Assembly: GCF_020252395.1 (NCBI RefSeq) | Contig: NZ_JADCDB010000028.1 | Span: 1 to 64,000 of the forward strand | Length of the DNA: 64,000 nucleotides | Direction of reading: 5' to 3' | Source: Aestuariivirga sp. | GTDB lineage: Bacteria; Pseudomonadota; Alphaproteobacteria; Rhizobiales; Aestuariivirgaceae | Shown here: one piece after another, positions 7,846 to 16,951 of the stretch | Layout of the letters: every line of letters begins with the position of its first letter | Position numbering within the stretch: position 1 is the stretch's first letter | Notes under the pieces: generated by a model | Told to the model about the DNA's origin: nothing | Databases searched by the model: none | The model's input: the letters and a program-made list of their open reading frames with translations, nothing else | Translations under genes and position numbers: made by a program

Positions 7846-10800
7846 TCATATGCGCCCCAGCGCCGCGTCCAGCGCATCCGCCATGATGTCTGCCTCGGCG
7901 AGGCCGAAGGCCATGGGCGGCTTGATCTTGAGCACATTGTCGAAGGGCCCGTCGGTGGAGATCAGCACGCCGTGATTGCGCATGTCATTGGCGATGAGGT
8001 TTGCTTTGTCTGTCGCGGGCTCCAGCGTCTCCCGGTCCTGCACCAGCTCGACGCCGAGGAACAGGCCTTCGCCGCGCACGTCGCCGATGAGCGGGTATCT
8101 TTCCGCAAGGGCATGGAAGCGCGCCTTGAGGTGATCGCCGGTGATGCGCGCCTTCTGCTGCAGACCTTCCTGCTCGAGCACGTCGAGCACCGCCATGCCG
8201 GCGGCGGCGGAGACGGGATTGCCGCCGAAAGAGGAAAAGAATTCCATACCGTTGGCAAAGGCCTTGGCGATTTCCGGCGTGGTGACGACGGCGGCCATGG
8301 GGTGGCCGTTGCCGATGGGTTTCCCAAGCGTCACGATATCCGGCACGACTCCTTGCGGCCCGTGCGCCCACATGTGGTTGCCCACGCGGCCGAAACCCGT
8401 CTGCACTTCGTCGACAATGACCAGGCCGCCGGCCTTCCGCACATGTTCGGCGGCGGTGCGGAGATAGGCTTGCGGGAAGAACACCTGGCCGCCGCAGCCC
8501 GAGATCGCCTCTGCGATGAAGGCGGCGGGGCCCTGACCCGTCTTCGCGCGGATCAGCTCCACCTTCTCGGCAACGGAGGCCGCATAGGCGATACCGCTGT
8601 TTTCCCCGGTGCCCTTGACGCGGCCGCGATAGGGATCAGCCAGTTCGGCAATCTCGACGTAATCCGGCTTGCCGCGCCCGCCCTTGCGGTTGAACTTATA
8701 GGGGCTGACGTCGATGAGGCCGTTGGTGTTGCCGTGATAGCCCCAGTCCAGCGTGATGGTGGCGCGCCGCCCCGTCACCGTGCGCGCCATGCGCAGCGCC
8801 AGCTCATTGGCCTCCGAACCCGAGCACACGAAATAGACGACGGACAACGGCCTGGGAAAATAGGAGCCCAGCCGCTCCGCATAGTCGAGGATTGTGTCGT
8901 GCAGGTAGCGCGTGTTGGTGTTGAGGATCGCCGCTTGCCGTGCGAGGGCATCCACCACATGCGGGTGGCTGTGGCCGACGTGGCAGATGTTGTTGACGCC
9001 GTCGAGGAAGGCGCGGCCGGTGTGGTCATAGAGATAGGCGCCGCGCCCGCGCACGATCTTGAGCTTCTTGCGGTAGTTGATGGACAGTGAGGGGCCCAGC
9101 ACCTGCTGGCGGCGCTTCAGCAGCACCTCAGGCGGTGTTGCGTCGCGGCTGAAGCTTTCGGGCGCGAGACGGAGGATGAGGTTGGGGTCGGGCGAGATCG
9201 CCCGCCAGATGGGCCACAGGGAGGGCTGGCCAACGCCGGGGAACTCGCCCGACTGGCCGAGCCTGTCGGTGATGATCTGGAAATGAAGATGCGGCGCCCA
9301 GCCGCCATTCACCGTGCGATCGCCGATCGTCGCGATCTGCTGGCCCGCCGCGATCTCCTGTCCGGCCTTCACCATGCCCAGCGTCTCGCGCGAGAGGTGG
9401 CCGTAGAGCGTCCAGAAGACGGGACCGGTCTCGCCGGCGCGATGCTCGAGGATGACGGTCGGGCCGTAGTCATAGGGCAGTGCATTGTCGGCGACGCTTA
9501 GCACCTTGCCCGGAAGCGGTGCATAGAGCGGCGTTCCGGCGGCGATGAAGATGTCCTGCCCCAGGTGCTGCGCGCGCCATTCGGGCGAGGCGGCACTGGC
9601 GAACTGCTCGCCCTTGTAGACATTGCGCACCTCGCCATAGAGGCCGATTGCGAACTGTGCGTTTTCGGCTCGAAAGCGGCTCTCGATCCAGCTCCAGTAG
9701 GCCTCGGCGTCGGAGGCATGTTCCATGCCGGGCGCACCCTCCTGCAGTTCGAGCAGGATGCGGCCCGAACGGTCGAGGTCGATGTCGAAAATCGGGTGCG
9801 GCCGGCAGTCTGGCGAGGCCAGCCACTGTACCACGGCAGAGCTGGCCGGCACCGGTGCAAGGCCGGCGGCCTGCCGCGTGAAGGCAGCGAGGAAGTTTGG
9901 ATTGGTCTTGTCCAGCCGGTCCAGCAGGCGGAAGGCGGGTGCCTGCGAGACGAGCAGGTAGCCGTTGTCGGGGAAGTCCTTGGCGCGGTGAGACGAGATG
10001 CAGACACTCATGGCAAGCCGCGCCGCGAGGAGGTCGAAGAGGATATCCGCTTCCTCCGCTTCGATCGGGAATTGCTGCGCATAAGCAGAAATGAGCGGGG
10101 CGGCAGACTTGTAGACGTCCTCCACGTCGAGCAGCGCATAGGCCAGCGTCACGGCGAGTTCGTTGATCTGGCGGCCATGCGTCATGTCGCCGAAGTCGAT
10201 GAGGCCGGTGACGGTGCAGGTTGAGGCGTCCACTACGATGTTGTTGTCGTTCGCATCCTGGTGCAGCACGGCGCCGCGCAGCAGGGGAAGGCGCGGCAGC
10301 ACGCGGCTCTCGTAGCGCGCGAAGATGCGGGCCACGAGGCCGCGCCGCTCCGCCACGATGTCGGGGAGCCACGGTTTCACCGCCATGGCCTCGTCGAGGT
10401 TCCACAGGAAACCGGGGCGGAAGGCGGCGGGGCGGCTAAAGCCTTTCAGGGCGCGCGACAGGCGGCCCATGAAGGCGCCCAGGCTTGCGAGCAGGGCGGG
10501 CAAACTGCCGGCCGCCGAATAGAGTTCGCCCGGCAGATAGGAGAGAAGCCGCACGGCATGGCGCGACGTGCCGTTTTCCCACCGGACGATGCCATCGCCG
10601 GAGTTGGCCGCGATGACGCGCTGCAGGCCGAGCGTGGGGTCGGCCTGCGCCACATGCTTCATCGCGGCGTTCTGCAGTGCGAGGAAGGCGTGATCCTCCA
10701 ACGCATTGGCGATCTTCAGCACGAATTTTCCGGCGGGGGAGTCGACGAGGAAGTTCTGGTCGCGCTCGCTCACCAGGTCCTTGAGCGTGCCGTCGATCCC

Positions 10801-10881
10801 GTAGTCACGCGCCAGCAGGTGGCGTGCCTCTTCTGGTGAGAAGGCGGGCTTGGGGGAGTCGAAGACGGAGATCTGGTTCAC
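7846..10881 (-). CDS. Three-domain fusion: APH-type kinase, M23 metallopeptidase-like domain, class III aminotransferase/phospho-lyase-like
   Basis: A 1011-residue single frame with three recognisable domains. Residues about 10-330 form an aminoglycoside/choline kinase-like (APH) domain with the catalytic loop H207-Q-D209...N and the DFG-like LIDFGD (D229). Residues about 420-560 form an M23/LytM-like domain that keeps all usual zinc ligands, H439-x3-D443 and H531-x-H533. Residues about 590-1011 are a class III PLP enzyme with VDEVQ (D824) and the PLP lysine K854 in [12 protein letters not shown] and class III PLP proteins are known to act in sequence on hydroxylysine and ethanolamine (kinase, then phospho-lyase), so a kinase/phospho-lyase pair on a hydroxyamine or hydroxy-amino acid is a reasonable inference. 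There is no signal peptide, so the M23 part is presumably cytoplasmic and its role is unclear. It lies 23 bp after a second class III enzyme. Confidence 0.85.
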   Translation of the reverse strand: MNQISVFDSPKPAFSPEEARHLLARDYGIDGTLKDLVSERDQNFLVDSPAGKFVLKIANALEDHAFLALQNAAMKHVAQADPTLGLQRVIAANSGDGIVRWENGTSRHAVRLLSYLPGELYSAAGSLPALLASLGAFMGRLSRALKGFSRPAAFRPGFLWNLDEAMAVKPWLPDIVAERRGLVARIFARYESRVLPRLPLLRGAVLHQDANDNNIVVDASTCTVTGLIDFGDMTHGRQINELAVTLAYALLDVEDVYKSAAPLISAYAQQFPIEAEEADILFDLLAARLAMSVCISSHRAKDFPDNGYLLVSQAPAFRLLDRLDKTNPNFLAAFTRQAAGLAPVPASSAVVQWLASPDCRPHPIFDIDLDRSGRILLELQEGAPGMEHASDAEAYWSWIESRFRAENAQFAIGLYGEVRNVYKGEQFASAASPEWRAQHLGQDIFIAAGTPLYAPLPGKVLSVADNALPYDYGPTVILEHRAGETGPVFWTLYGHLSRETLGMVKAGQEIAAGQQIATIGDRTVNGGWAPHLHFQIITDRLGQSGEFPGVGQPSLWPIWRAISPDPNLILRLAPESFSRDATPPEVLLKRRQQVLGPSLSINYRKKLKIVRGRGAYLYDHTGRAFLDGVNNICHVGHSHPHVVDALARQAAILNTNTRYLHDTILDYAERLGSYFPRPLSVVYFVCSGSEANELALRMARTVTGRRATITLDWGYHGNTNGLIDVSPYKFNRKGGRGKPDYVEIAELADPYRGRVKGTGENSGIAYAASVAEKVELIRAKTGQGPAAFIAEAISGCGGQVFFPQAYLRTAAEHVRKAGGLVIVDEVQTGFGRVGNHMWAHGPQGVVPDIVTLGKPIGNGHPMAAVVTTPEIAKAFANGMEFFSSFGGNPVSAAAGMAVLDVLEQEGLQQKARITGDHLKARFHALAERYPLIGDVRGEGLFLGVELVQDRETLEPATDKANLIANDMRNHGVLISTDGPFDNVLKIKPPMAFGLAEADIMADALDAALGRI

Positions 10882-10904
10882 GGGTCTATCCTTCGGCGCG
10901 CGGG

Positions 10905-12218
10905 CTACCAGCCCACGAATTCTTTCACGGCGTCATCGCTCACGCGGCCTTGTTCCACATCGGAGAGCGCCCTGTCGAGGAGGGAGATGGCATCGGAGGC
11001 TTGCGCCCGCGTCAGGACCAGCGGCGGGGTAAGTTCCAGCACGTTGGAGTTGAGGCCGACGTAATAGAGCACGAGCCCCAGCTCGAAGGCGCGGTAGACG
11101 GTCTTGGCGGCCAGCAGCTTGGAGGGCGTCTTCGCCATGCGGTCCGACACCAGTTCCACCCCGATCGCAAGGCCCCGGCCGCGCACATCGCCGATCGAGG
11201 GATGGCGGGCTTTCAGGCCTTCGAGGCCTTCGCGCAAGAAAGTGCCGACCGTGGCGGCGTTTTCTGCGAGACCCTCGCCTTCAATCGCGGAGAGCACGGC
11301 CGACGCGGTCGCGACGGAGACGGGATTGCCGTGCAATGTCTGCATGGCGAAGGAGGTGGCGTGGTCCATAACCGCGCGGGGACCGGCGAGGGCGGATATG
11401 GCGAGACCGCCGCCCAGCCCCTTGCCGAGGCAGACGAGGTCCGGCGTGAAGCCTTCGTGACGGAAGCAATGCATTTGCCCCGTGCGGCCGAGGCCGACCT
11501 TGACCTCGTCGCAGACGATAAGGATGCCATGAGCGCGGCACATCCCGGCGAGCTTCTTCAGGAAGCCCGGCGGCGGCATGATGAGGCCGCCGTCGGACTG
11601 GATCGGCTCGATGAACAGCGCGCCCACCTCGGCGGGCGGCAGGGTGGTGGCGAAGAGTCCGGCCAGATGCGCCAGCACGGCCGCGCCATCCTCGCCGCGA
11701 TAGGGGTTGGGATAGGGGATGAGCGTCAGGCCCTCGGCGCGGGCGGCATGGGATTGGACGGCGTGACCCGAGATCGCCATCGAGCCCGCCGTGCCGCCGT
11801 GATAGGCACCGCGGAAGGCGATGACGCGCGGCCGGCCGGTCGCGGCCGCGATGGCGCGGAACGCCGTCTCGTTGGCATCCGAGCCCGAATGGCCGAACCA
11901 CACTTTGTGGTCAGCGAGCTCCGGCAGCGTGGCGAGGATCCGCTCAGCGAGGTCAACGGCGCGGCGATGCGTGGCGGACAGGATGCTGGCGCCCGCGGGA
12001 TTCTTCACCGCCTGTGTGACGGCCTCGACGATGGCCGGATGGCCATAGCCGAGGCTTGCGGCACCCCAGGCGGCGGAGAGGTCGAGCAGGCGGCGGCCCT
12101 GTTCGTCGATGACGTAAGCGCCGTCGCCACCCTCGATCGCCAGCGGGAAGAAGCGTAGCTTCTGCAGGCCGGCGATGAGTTGTCCGTCCCGGGCATAGAT
12201 GGAATTCCCAGTCGTCAT
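10905..12218 (-). CDS. Class III pyridoxal-phosphate aminotransferase
   Basis: A 437-residue PLP enzyme of the ornithine/GABA aminotransferase group. Visible are the phosphate-binding SGSDANE (111-117), FRGAYHGGT (135-143), VCDEV (D237, cofactor ring) and the Schiff-base lysine K266 in LGKGLGGG. I choose ATG 12218 (MTTGNS) because it overlaps the stop of the LivH-type permease as TGATG; the longer frame upstream is a shadow of that permease gene. Position between an amino-acid-type importer and the kinase/phospho-lyase-like fusion suggests it deaminates the imported compound or a product of it. Substrate unknown. Confidence 0.88.
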   Translation of the reverse strand: MTTGNSIYARDGQLIAGLQKLRFFPLAIEGGDGAYVIDEQGRRLLDLSAAWGAASLGYGHPAIVEAVTQAVKNPAGASILSATHRRAVDLAERILATLPELADHKVWFGHSGSDANETAFRAIAAATGRPRVIAFRGAYHGGTAGSMAISGHAVQSHAARAEGLTLIPYPNPYRGEDGAAVLAHLAGLFATTLPPAEVGALFIEPIQSDGGLIMPPPGFLKKLAGMCRAHGILIVCDEVKVGLGRTGQMHCFRHEGFTPDLVCLGKGLGGGLAISALAGPRAVMDHATSFAMQTLHGNPVSVATASAVLSAIEGEGLAENAATVGTFLREGLEGLKARHPSIGDVRGRGLAIGVELVSDRMAKTPSKLLAAKTVYRAFELGLVLYYVGLNSNVLELTPPLVLTRAQASDAISLLDRALSDVEQGRVSDDAVKEFVGW

Positions 12219-13105
12219 CAGCTGCGCCGCGCGGCCGGGGCGGGGATCAGCCCGTCCGGCCGCCAGATGAGAATGAGGATCACGAAGCCCAGCACGAAGG
12301 CATCGCGGAAGGGGAGTGCCGCATCGGGCAGGAAGGCCTGGAACAGCACTTCGAGGATGCCGAGCGCGAAACCGCCCGCCACAGCTCCCGTGAGCGAGCC
12401 GAGCCCGCCGATGACCGCCGCGACGAAGGCCTTGAGCACCGGCACGAAGCCCATCAGCGGATCGACCGAGCCGCGCTGCGCGATCCACAATACGGCTGCG
12501 ATGCCGGCCAGCGCGCCGGACACGGCGAAGGCCACCGCGATCACCCGGTTGGCCTTGATGCCCATGAGGCGCAGCACCTGGAAATCCTCCGCCGCGGCGC
12601 GCATTGCCTTGCCCAGCGTGGTGCGGTTGAGGAAGAGCGTGAGAGCCACCAATGACAGCGCCGTCATGACGATCGAGAGCAGCGGCACGATGCCGACATG
12701 GAGGACGCCGAGGTCGATGACGCCGGCGAAGCCCGATGGCAGCGGCACGGGCTTGGGCCTGGCCGAGATGCCGTTCTGGAAGATGACGCGCAGGATGGCG
12801 GAGACGGCGAAGCTGGTGAGCAGCAACCCCGTCGCATCGGCCTTGCGCATGGGGCGGAAGGCGAAGCGCTCGGTGAGGAGTGCCGCGATCACCGCGAAGA
12901 GAACGGCGGCGCAGACGGCGAAGGGGAATGGCAGCGACACGGCAGCGGCGAAGAACATGCCATAGCCCGCCACCGTCATCAGCTCGCCATGGGCGAAGTT
13001 GATGAGCGAGACGATGGAGAAGACCACCGCGAGGCCCAGCGCCAGCAGCGCATAGATGCCGCCGAGGCTGATGGCGTTGACGATCTGCTGCAGGACGATG
13101 TCCAT
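12218..13105 (-). CDS. livH: Branched-chain-amino-acid-type ABC permease, LivH family
   Basis: A 295-residue integral membrane permease starting MDIVLQQIVNAISLGGIYAL, typical of LivH. It has about eight hydrophobic segments, the FAHGELMTVAGY motif near residue 40, and the ATPase-facing AVIGGLGSLTGAVAGG loop around residue 240. It pairs with the LivM part of the fusion at 15025-16821. It is 4 bp from livF upstream and overlaps the aminotransferase by one base. The Liv family also imports amides, urea and aromatic acids, so the symbol marks family, not substrate. Confidence 0.88.
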   Translation of the reverse strand: MDIVLQQIVNAISLGGIYALLALGLAVVFSIVSLINFAHGELMTVAGYGMFFAAAVSLPFPFAVCAAVLFAVIAALLTERFAFRPMRKADATGLLLTSFAVSAILRVIFQNGISARPKPVPLPSGFAGVIDLGVLHVGIVPLLSIVMTALSLVALTLFLNRTTLGKAMRAAAEDFQVLRLMGIKANRVIAVAFAVSGALAGIAAVLWIAQRGSVDPLMGFVPVLKAFVAAVIGGLGSLTGAVAGGFALGILEVLFQAFLPDAALPFRDAFVLGFVILILIWRPDGLIPAPAARRS

Positions 13106-13109
13106 GGGG

Positions 13110-13811
13110 TCACTCCGCCAGATAGGCCTGTTTGACGAGATCGCTGCGGGCGAGCTCCGGGCCTGAGCCTTCAAGCACGATCTGCCCCGTCTGCAGCACA
13201 TAGCCGTGATCGGCGATCTCGAGGGCGCGCTCGGCATTCTGCTCGACCAGCAGAATGGTGAGGCCGCGCTGCTTCAGGCCGAGGATCAGGTCGAAGACCT
13301 TGTCGACGATGAGCGGCGCAAGCCCAAGCGAGGGCTCGTCGAGGAGGAGAAGCTGCGGGCCCGCCATCAGCGAGCGGGCGATGGCCAGCATCTGCTGTTC
13401 GCCGCCCGAGAGGAGGCCCGCCTTCTGGCGATAGCGCTCGCGCAGAATGGGGAAGCGGTCGAGCTCCGCCTCCACCCGCTTCTTGAGCTCGTCGCCCGAG
13501 GCATGGGCCGCGCCGCCGAGGTGCAGATTGTCGGCAACCGACAGCGACGGGAAGACGCGCCGCCCCTCCGGCGTCAACGCAATGCCGCGCTTGACGATAT
13601 CCTCTGCCGGCTGGCCGGAGAGGGGCTTTCCTTCGAAGCTGATGGACCCCGTGGAGGCCACGAGACCCGCAATTGCGTTGAGGGTGGAGCTTTTGCCCGC
13701 GCCATTGGCGCCCAGCAGCACGACGACGGCGCCCTTGGATACGGATAAGCTGACGCCCTTCACGGCCGTCACCTCGCCGTACTTCACCTTCAGGCCAGAG
13801 ACCTCAAGCAT
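13110..13811 (-). CDS. livF: Branched-chain-amino-acid-type ABC ATPase, LivF family
   Basis: A 233-residue cytoplasmic ATPase. Walker A is GANGAGKS near residue 35, the ABC signature is LSGGEQQMLAIARSL near 135, and Walker B is LLLLDEPSLGLAP. The start MLEVSGLKVKYGEVTAVKGV and length are normal for LivF. It works with the LivG domain of the permease-ATPase fusion to energise one importer. Spacing is 30 bp from the binding-protein gene and 4 bp to livH, consistent with one transcript. Confidence 0.9.
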   Translation of the reverse strand: MLEVSGLKVKYGEVTAVKGVSLSVSKGAVVVLLGANGAGKSSTLNAIAGLVASTGSISFEGKPLSGQPAEDIVKRGIALTPEGRRVFPSLSVADNLHLGGAAHASGDELKKRVEAELDRFPILRERYRQKAGLLSGGEQQMLAIARSLMAGPQLLLLDEPSLGLAPLIVDKVFDLILGLKQRGLTILLVEQNAERALEIADHGYVLQTGQIVLEGSGPELARSDLVKQAYLAE

Positions 13812-13841
13812 CGGGCATCACTGGCGCGCTGCCGCTCATGA

Positions 13842-14999
13842 TCAGGGCTTCGGCACGTCGGCCGGGTCCGGCATGGCGGTGAGGATGGGCTTTCGCTTGC
13901 CGTCCTCGATCTCAACGATGGTGATGTCGCGGATCGGCATGCGGTTGGTGCCGGCATAGGTCACCTTGCCGGTGAGCACCTCGACGTCCTTGAGGTTGGC
14001 CAGCGCATCGCGCAGGGCCGGGCCGTCGACCGATCCAGCAGCCTTCACTGCGGCATCGAGGATGTAGGGGATCTCGTAGCCGGTGGCGACATAGACGGTC
14101 TCGGGGGCGGCGCCCGTCTTCTCCTTGAACTTGTCATAGAAGGCCGCGAGCTTCGAACCGGCGACGGGCGAGCCCGCCGTGGTGTGCACGATGCCGTTGG
14201 CGATGGCGCCCAGACCGGTGATGGTCGGGCTGTCGATGCCGTCGGAGCCGATGACCGGAGCAGCGACACCCGCGCCGCGCAGCTGCTGCAGGAAGGCCGG
14301 GAAGTCCGGCTCATAGGCAGCCGTCATGATGGCGTCGGGCTGCGGGTTCATCGCCTTGATCTTGGTGACCTCGGCGGCGAAGTCCTGCTGGCCCATGGTG
14401 TAGGTGCCTTCGCCCACGATAGCGCCGCCCTTCTTCTTGAACACCTCCTCGAAATACTCCGGCAAGCGCAGCGTATAGGCGCTGTCGGGGGACTTGAGGA
14501 TGTAGATGTTCTTGTATCCCTTGCTGGCCGCATAATCGGCAAGCAGCGCCGCCTGGCCGTTGTCAGCGGGGTAGGTGCCGAACATGTAGTCGCCCACGGC
14601 TTCGGTGATGGTGGGCGTGGTGCCGCAGAAGGTGAGGGTGGGGATCTGTGCGGGCTGGCTGATCTGGCCTGCGGCGATCGAGGGGTCCGCGTCGCAAGGC
14701 GTGATCATGACCTTGACGCCGTCCGCGACCAGTTCCTGCGCCGCCTGCACCGTGGCGGCGGTATCGGTGCGCGTGTCCTTGATGTCGAGGACGATCTTGT
14801 ACTTGCCGCCAAGGCCTCCGGCGGCGTTGATTTCATCGACCGCCATCTTGAAGCCGGCCAGCGAAGGCTGGTCGGCATAGGCGAGGCCGCCGGTCTGGGC
14901 GGTGGCGAGCCCGATGGTCACATCTTCGGCGAAGGCCCCGGTGGTGAGCCCGGCGAGGCTCATGGCGCCTGCAAGCACGGTGAAACGGAAGTTCTTCAT
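13842..14999 (-). CDS. Periplasmic binding protein of Liv-type ABC importer
   Basis: A 385-residue receptor with an N-terminal Sec signal (MKNFRFTVLAGAMSLAGLTT, cleavage likely after GAFA at about residue 24). The mature sequence opens EDVTIGLATAQTGGLAYADQ, the usual start of family 5 (Leu/Ile/Val, amide or urea) receptors, and continues with the two-lobed pattern (GGKYKIVLDIKDTRTD). It delivers substrate to the LivH/LivM pair. It lies 25 bp after the LivMG fusion gene and 30 bp before livF. The ligand could be an amino acid, amine or amide. Confidence 0.9.
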   Translation of the reverse strand: MKNFRFTVLAGAMSLAGLTTGAFAEDVTIGLATAQTGGLAYADQPSLAGFKMAVDEINAAGGLGGKYKIVLDIKDTRTDTAATVQAAQELVADGVKVMITPCDADPSIAAGQISQPAQIPTLTFCGTTPTITEAVGDYMFGTYPADNGQAALLADYAASKGYKNIYILKSPDSAYTLRLPEYFEEVFKKKGGAIVGEGTYTMGQQDFAAEVTKIKAMNPQPDAIMTAAYEPDFPAFLQQLRGAGVAAPVIGSDGIDSPTITGLGAIANGIVHTTAGSPVAGSKLAAFYDKFKEKTGAAPETVYVATGYEIPYILDAAVKAAGSVDGPALRDALANLKDVEVLTGKVTYAGTNRMPIRDITIVEIEDGKRKPILTAMPDPADVPKP

Positions 15000-15024
15000 G
15001 GTCGTTTCCTCCAGTTGTGTTTTC

Positions 15025-16821
15025 TCAGTGTCTTGAACGCTTGGTCCCGATATAGGCCTCGATCACCTTGGGGTCGCCGCGGATCTCCTGCGGCGTGCCC
15101 TCGGCGATCTTCTGGCCCTTGTTCAGCACCACCATGCGGTCGGACAGCCGCATGATGAGCCGCATGTCATGCTCCACCACGAGAAGCCCAATCTCGTGTT
15201 CGGAGCGGATCGATTCCAGAACGCGGATAAGCGCATCGGTTTCCGCCGGGTTCATACCGGCGGCGGGCTCGTCGAGGAGCAGGAATTTCGGTTCGAGGGC
15301 CAGTGCCCGCGCGATCTCGAGGCGCCGCCGGTCGCCATAGGCGAAGGAGCCAGCGAGGTCCTCGGCGCGGCCTGCGAGGCCGAGGCGAGCCAATTCGGCG
15401 AGCGCGATCCGCCGCGCCGTGGCCGCGTCATGGCTCTTGGACAGGGCGGCGATGGTGACGTTCTCCAGCGCGGTCATGCGGTCGAAGAGGCGGATGTTCT
15501 GGAAGGTGCGGCCAAGGCCGGCCACCGCAACGCGGTGCGGCGCCTCGCCCGTCATGTCCGCACCGCCGATGACGATGCGCCCCAAGGTCGGCCTCGTCTG
15601 GCCGCAGATGATGTTGATCAGCGTGGTCTTGCCCGCGCCATTGGGGCCGATGAGGCCCGTCACCTGGCGGCACGGCACGCTGAAGCTGATGTCGTCGAGC
15701 GCCACCAAGCCGCCGAAGCGCATGGTGATGTTGGCCACCTCAAGCGGGGCACCCGCGGGGGCGGTGTGGAGGGCCTTCGCCGGCATCGGTTCAAGCTTGC
15801 GTCTCGGCCAGTCTGGCCCGATCTCGCGCAGGCCGAGGAGGCCCAGCGGGCGGCGCCAGATGGTGAGCAGCAGGGCGAGGCCCATGCCGAGCTGCGGCAG
15901 GCCGAAGATGCCGGGAATATGGAATGAACCAAAGTCGATGCCGGTTTCCGCCTGGCGCAGGATCTGCACCACGCCAGCCAGCAGCACCGTGCCCGCCACC
16001 GCGCCGCTCACGGTGAGCATGCCGCCGACGATGAGCATGGCAACGAGCGTGAAGATCAGGTCGAAGTAGAAATCCTTGGGCGAGAAGGCGCCGAGGAAGC
16101 TGCCATAGAGTGCGCCCACCAGCACGCTCATGGCGATGCTCACCGCCCAGCCCTTGCGGCGCGACAGGCGGACGTCGACGCCCGAGGCCGCCGCCGCCAC
16201 CTCGTTCTCGCGCGCGGCGCGCAGGCGGAGGCCCAGCGGCGTCTCCTTGAGGATGCGGGCGATGAGGATGAACAGGGCCGCCGCCACGAAGGCCACATAG
16301 ACCGTGGTGAGGCGCGGCACGCCATAGAAGGTCTGGCTGCCGCGGGTGAAATCGCGCGCCCCGATCAGCGTCACATGAATGATGATCAGGAAGGCGAGCG
16401 TGCCGATCGCCGCCGAACCCGTGGACAGCCTGGCTAGCGGAAAGCCCGACAGGATACCGGCCACGAGGCCAACCGCCACGACGACGAGCAGGGCTGCAAC
16501 GAGCGACAGCTGATGACCCTGCAGCCATTGGGGCAGGTTGGGAAGAGCGGAGGCCTGGATATCCCTGGGCATGGCCAGCACGCCGAACACATAGGCGCCG
16601 ATGCCCATGAAGGCCGAGTGGCCGAAGGAGACGATGCCTGAATTGCCGCTGAAGGCGGCGAGCGCCAGCACGGCGGCGACCTGCAGCAGCGCCAGGGTCG
16701 CTATGTTGACGCCGGTGTTGCCGAAGGCGAGCGATACCGCGAGCGCAAGGCCGCCCACGCCTGCAATAAGCAACAGGGCGCTGGTCCATGCTCGGGGCGG
16801 AACGCCGGTCCAGGGCAGCAT
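15025..16821 (-). CDS. LivM-LivG fusion: ABC permease joined to ATPase
   Basis: About 598 residues. Residues 1-330 are a LivM-type permease with about ten hydrophobic segments and the GGMLTVSGAVAGT loop. Residues about 350-598 are a LivG-type ATPase with Walker A GPNGAGKTT near 390, signature FAYGDRRRLEIARAL and Walker B LLLDEPAAGMNP. The two are usually separate genes, but such fusions occur. I start at ATG 16821 (MLPWTG), preceded by AAGGA at good spacing; earlier in-frame ATGs at 16890 and 16857 have no better site. It is the first gene of the minus-strand cluster, 130 bp from the divergent RpiR regulator. Confidence 0.88.
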   Translation of the reverse strand: MLPWTGVPPRAWTSALLLIAGVGGLALAVSLAFGNTGVNIATLALLQVAAVLALAAFSGNSGIVSFGHSAFMGIGAYVFGVLAMPRDIQASALPNLPQWLQGHQLSLVAALLVVVAVGLVAGILSGFPLARLSTGSAAIGTLAFLIIIHVTLIGARDFTRGSQTFYGVPRLTTVYVAFVAAALFILIARILKETPLGLRLRAARENEVAAAASGVDVRLSRRKGWAVSIAMSVLVGALYGSFLGAFSPKDFYFDLIFTLVAMLIVGGMLTVSGAVAGTVLLAGVVQILRQAETGIDFGSFHIPGIFGLPQLGMGLALLLTIWRRPLGLLGLREIGPDWPRRKLEPMPAKALHTAPAGAPLEVANITMRFGGLVALDDISFSVPCRQVTGLIGPNGAGKTTLINIICGQTRPTLGRIVIGGADMTGEAPHRVAVAGLGRTFQNIRLFDRMTALENVTIAALSKSHDAATARRIALAELARLGLAGRAEDLAGSFAYGDRRRLEIARALALEPKFLLLDEPAAGMNPAETDALIRVLESIRSEHEIGLLVVEHDMRLIMRLSDRMVVLNKGQKIAEGTPQEIRGDPKVIEAYIGTKRSRH

Positions 16822-16912
16822 CGGGTGTCCTTGGTGTTCGAGGGCGAAGCCTAACATGGGGTTTGGAGGAGGTGTCAATATTTGTTTCAATTTGCGCGCA
16901 CCTCAGGAGTTG

Positions 16913-16929
16913 TTGTAATGAATTCCACA
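16913..16929. promoter_or_regulatory. Candidate operator between the divergent importer operon and rpiR-type gene
   Basis: The 130-bp divergent spacer contains an AT-rich patch in otherwise GC-rich DNA. Within it TTGTAATGAATTCCACA has a TGTAAT half-site and an imperfect second arm, resembling operators reported for MurR/RpiR-family proteins such as HexR. It sits about 20-40 bp before the regulator start, a plausible place for autoregulation. This is motif resemblance only. Confidence 0.3.
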
Positions 16930-16951
16930 TCACCCATCCGAGCTCGAGTCG

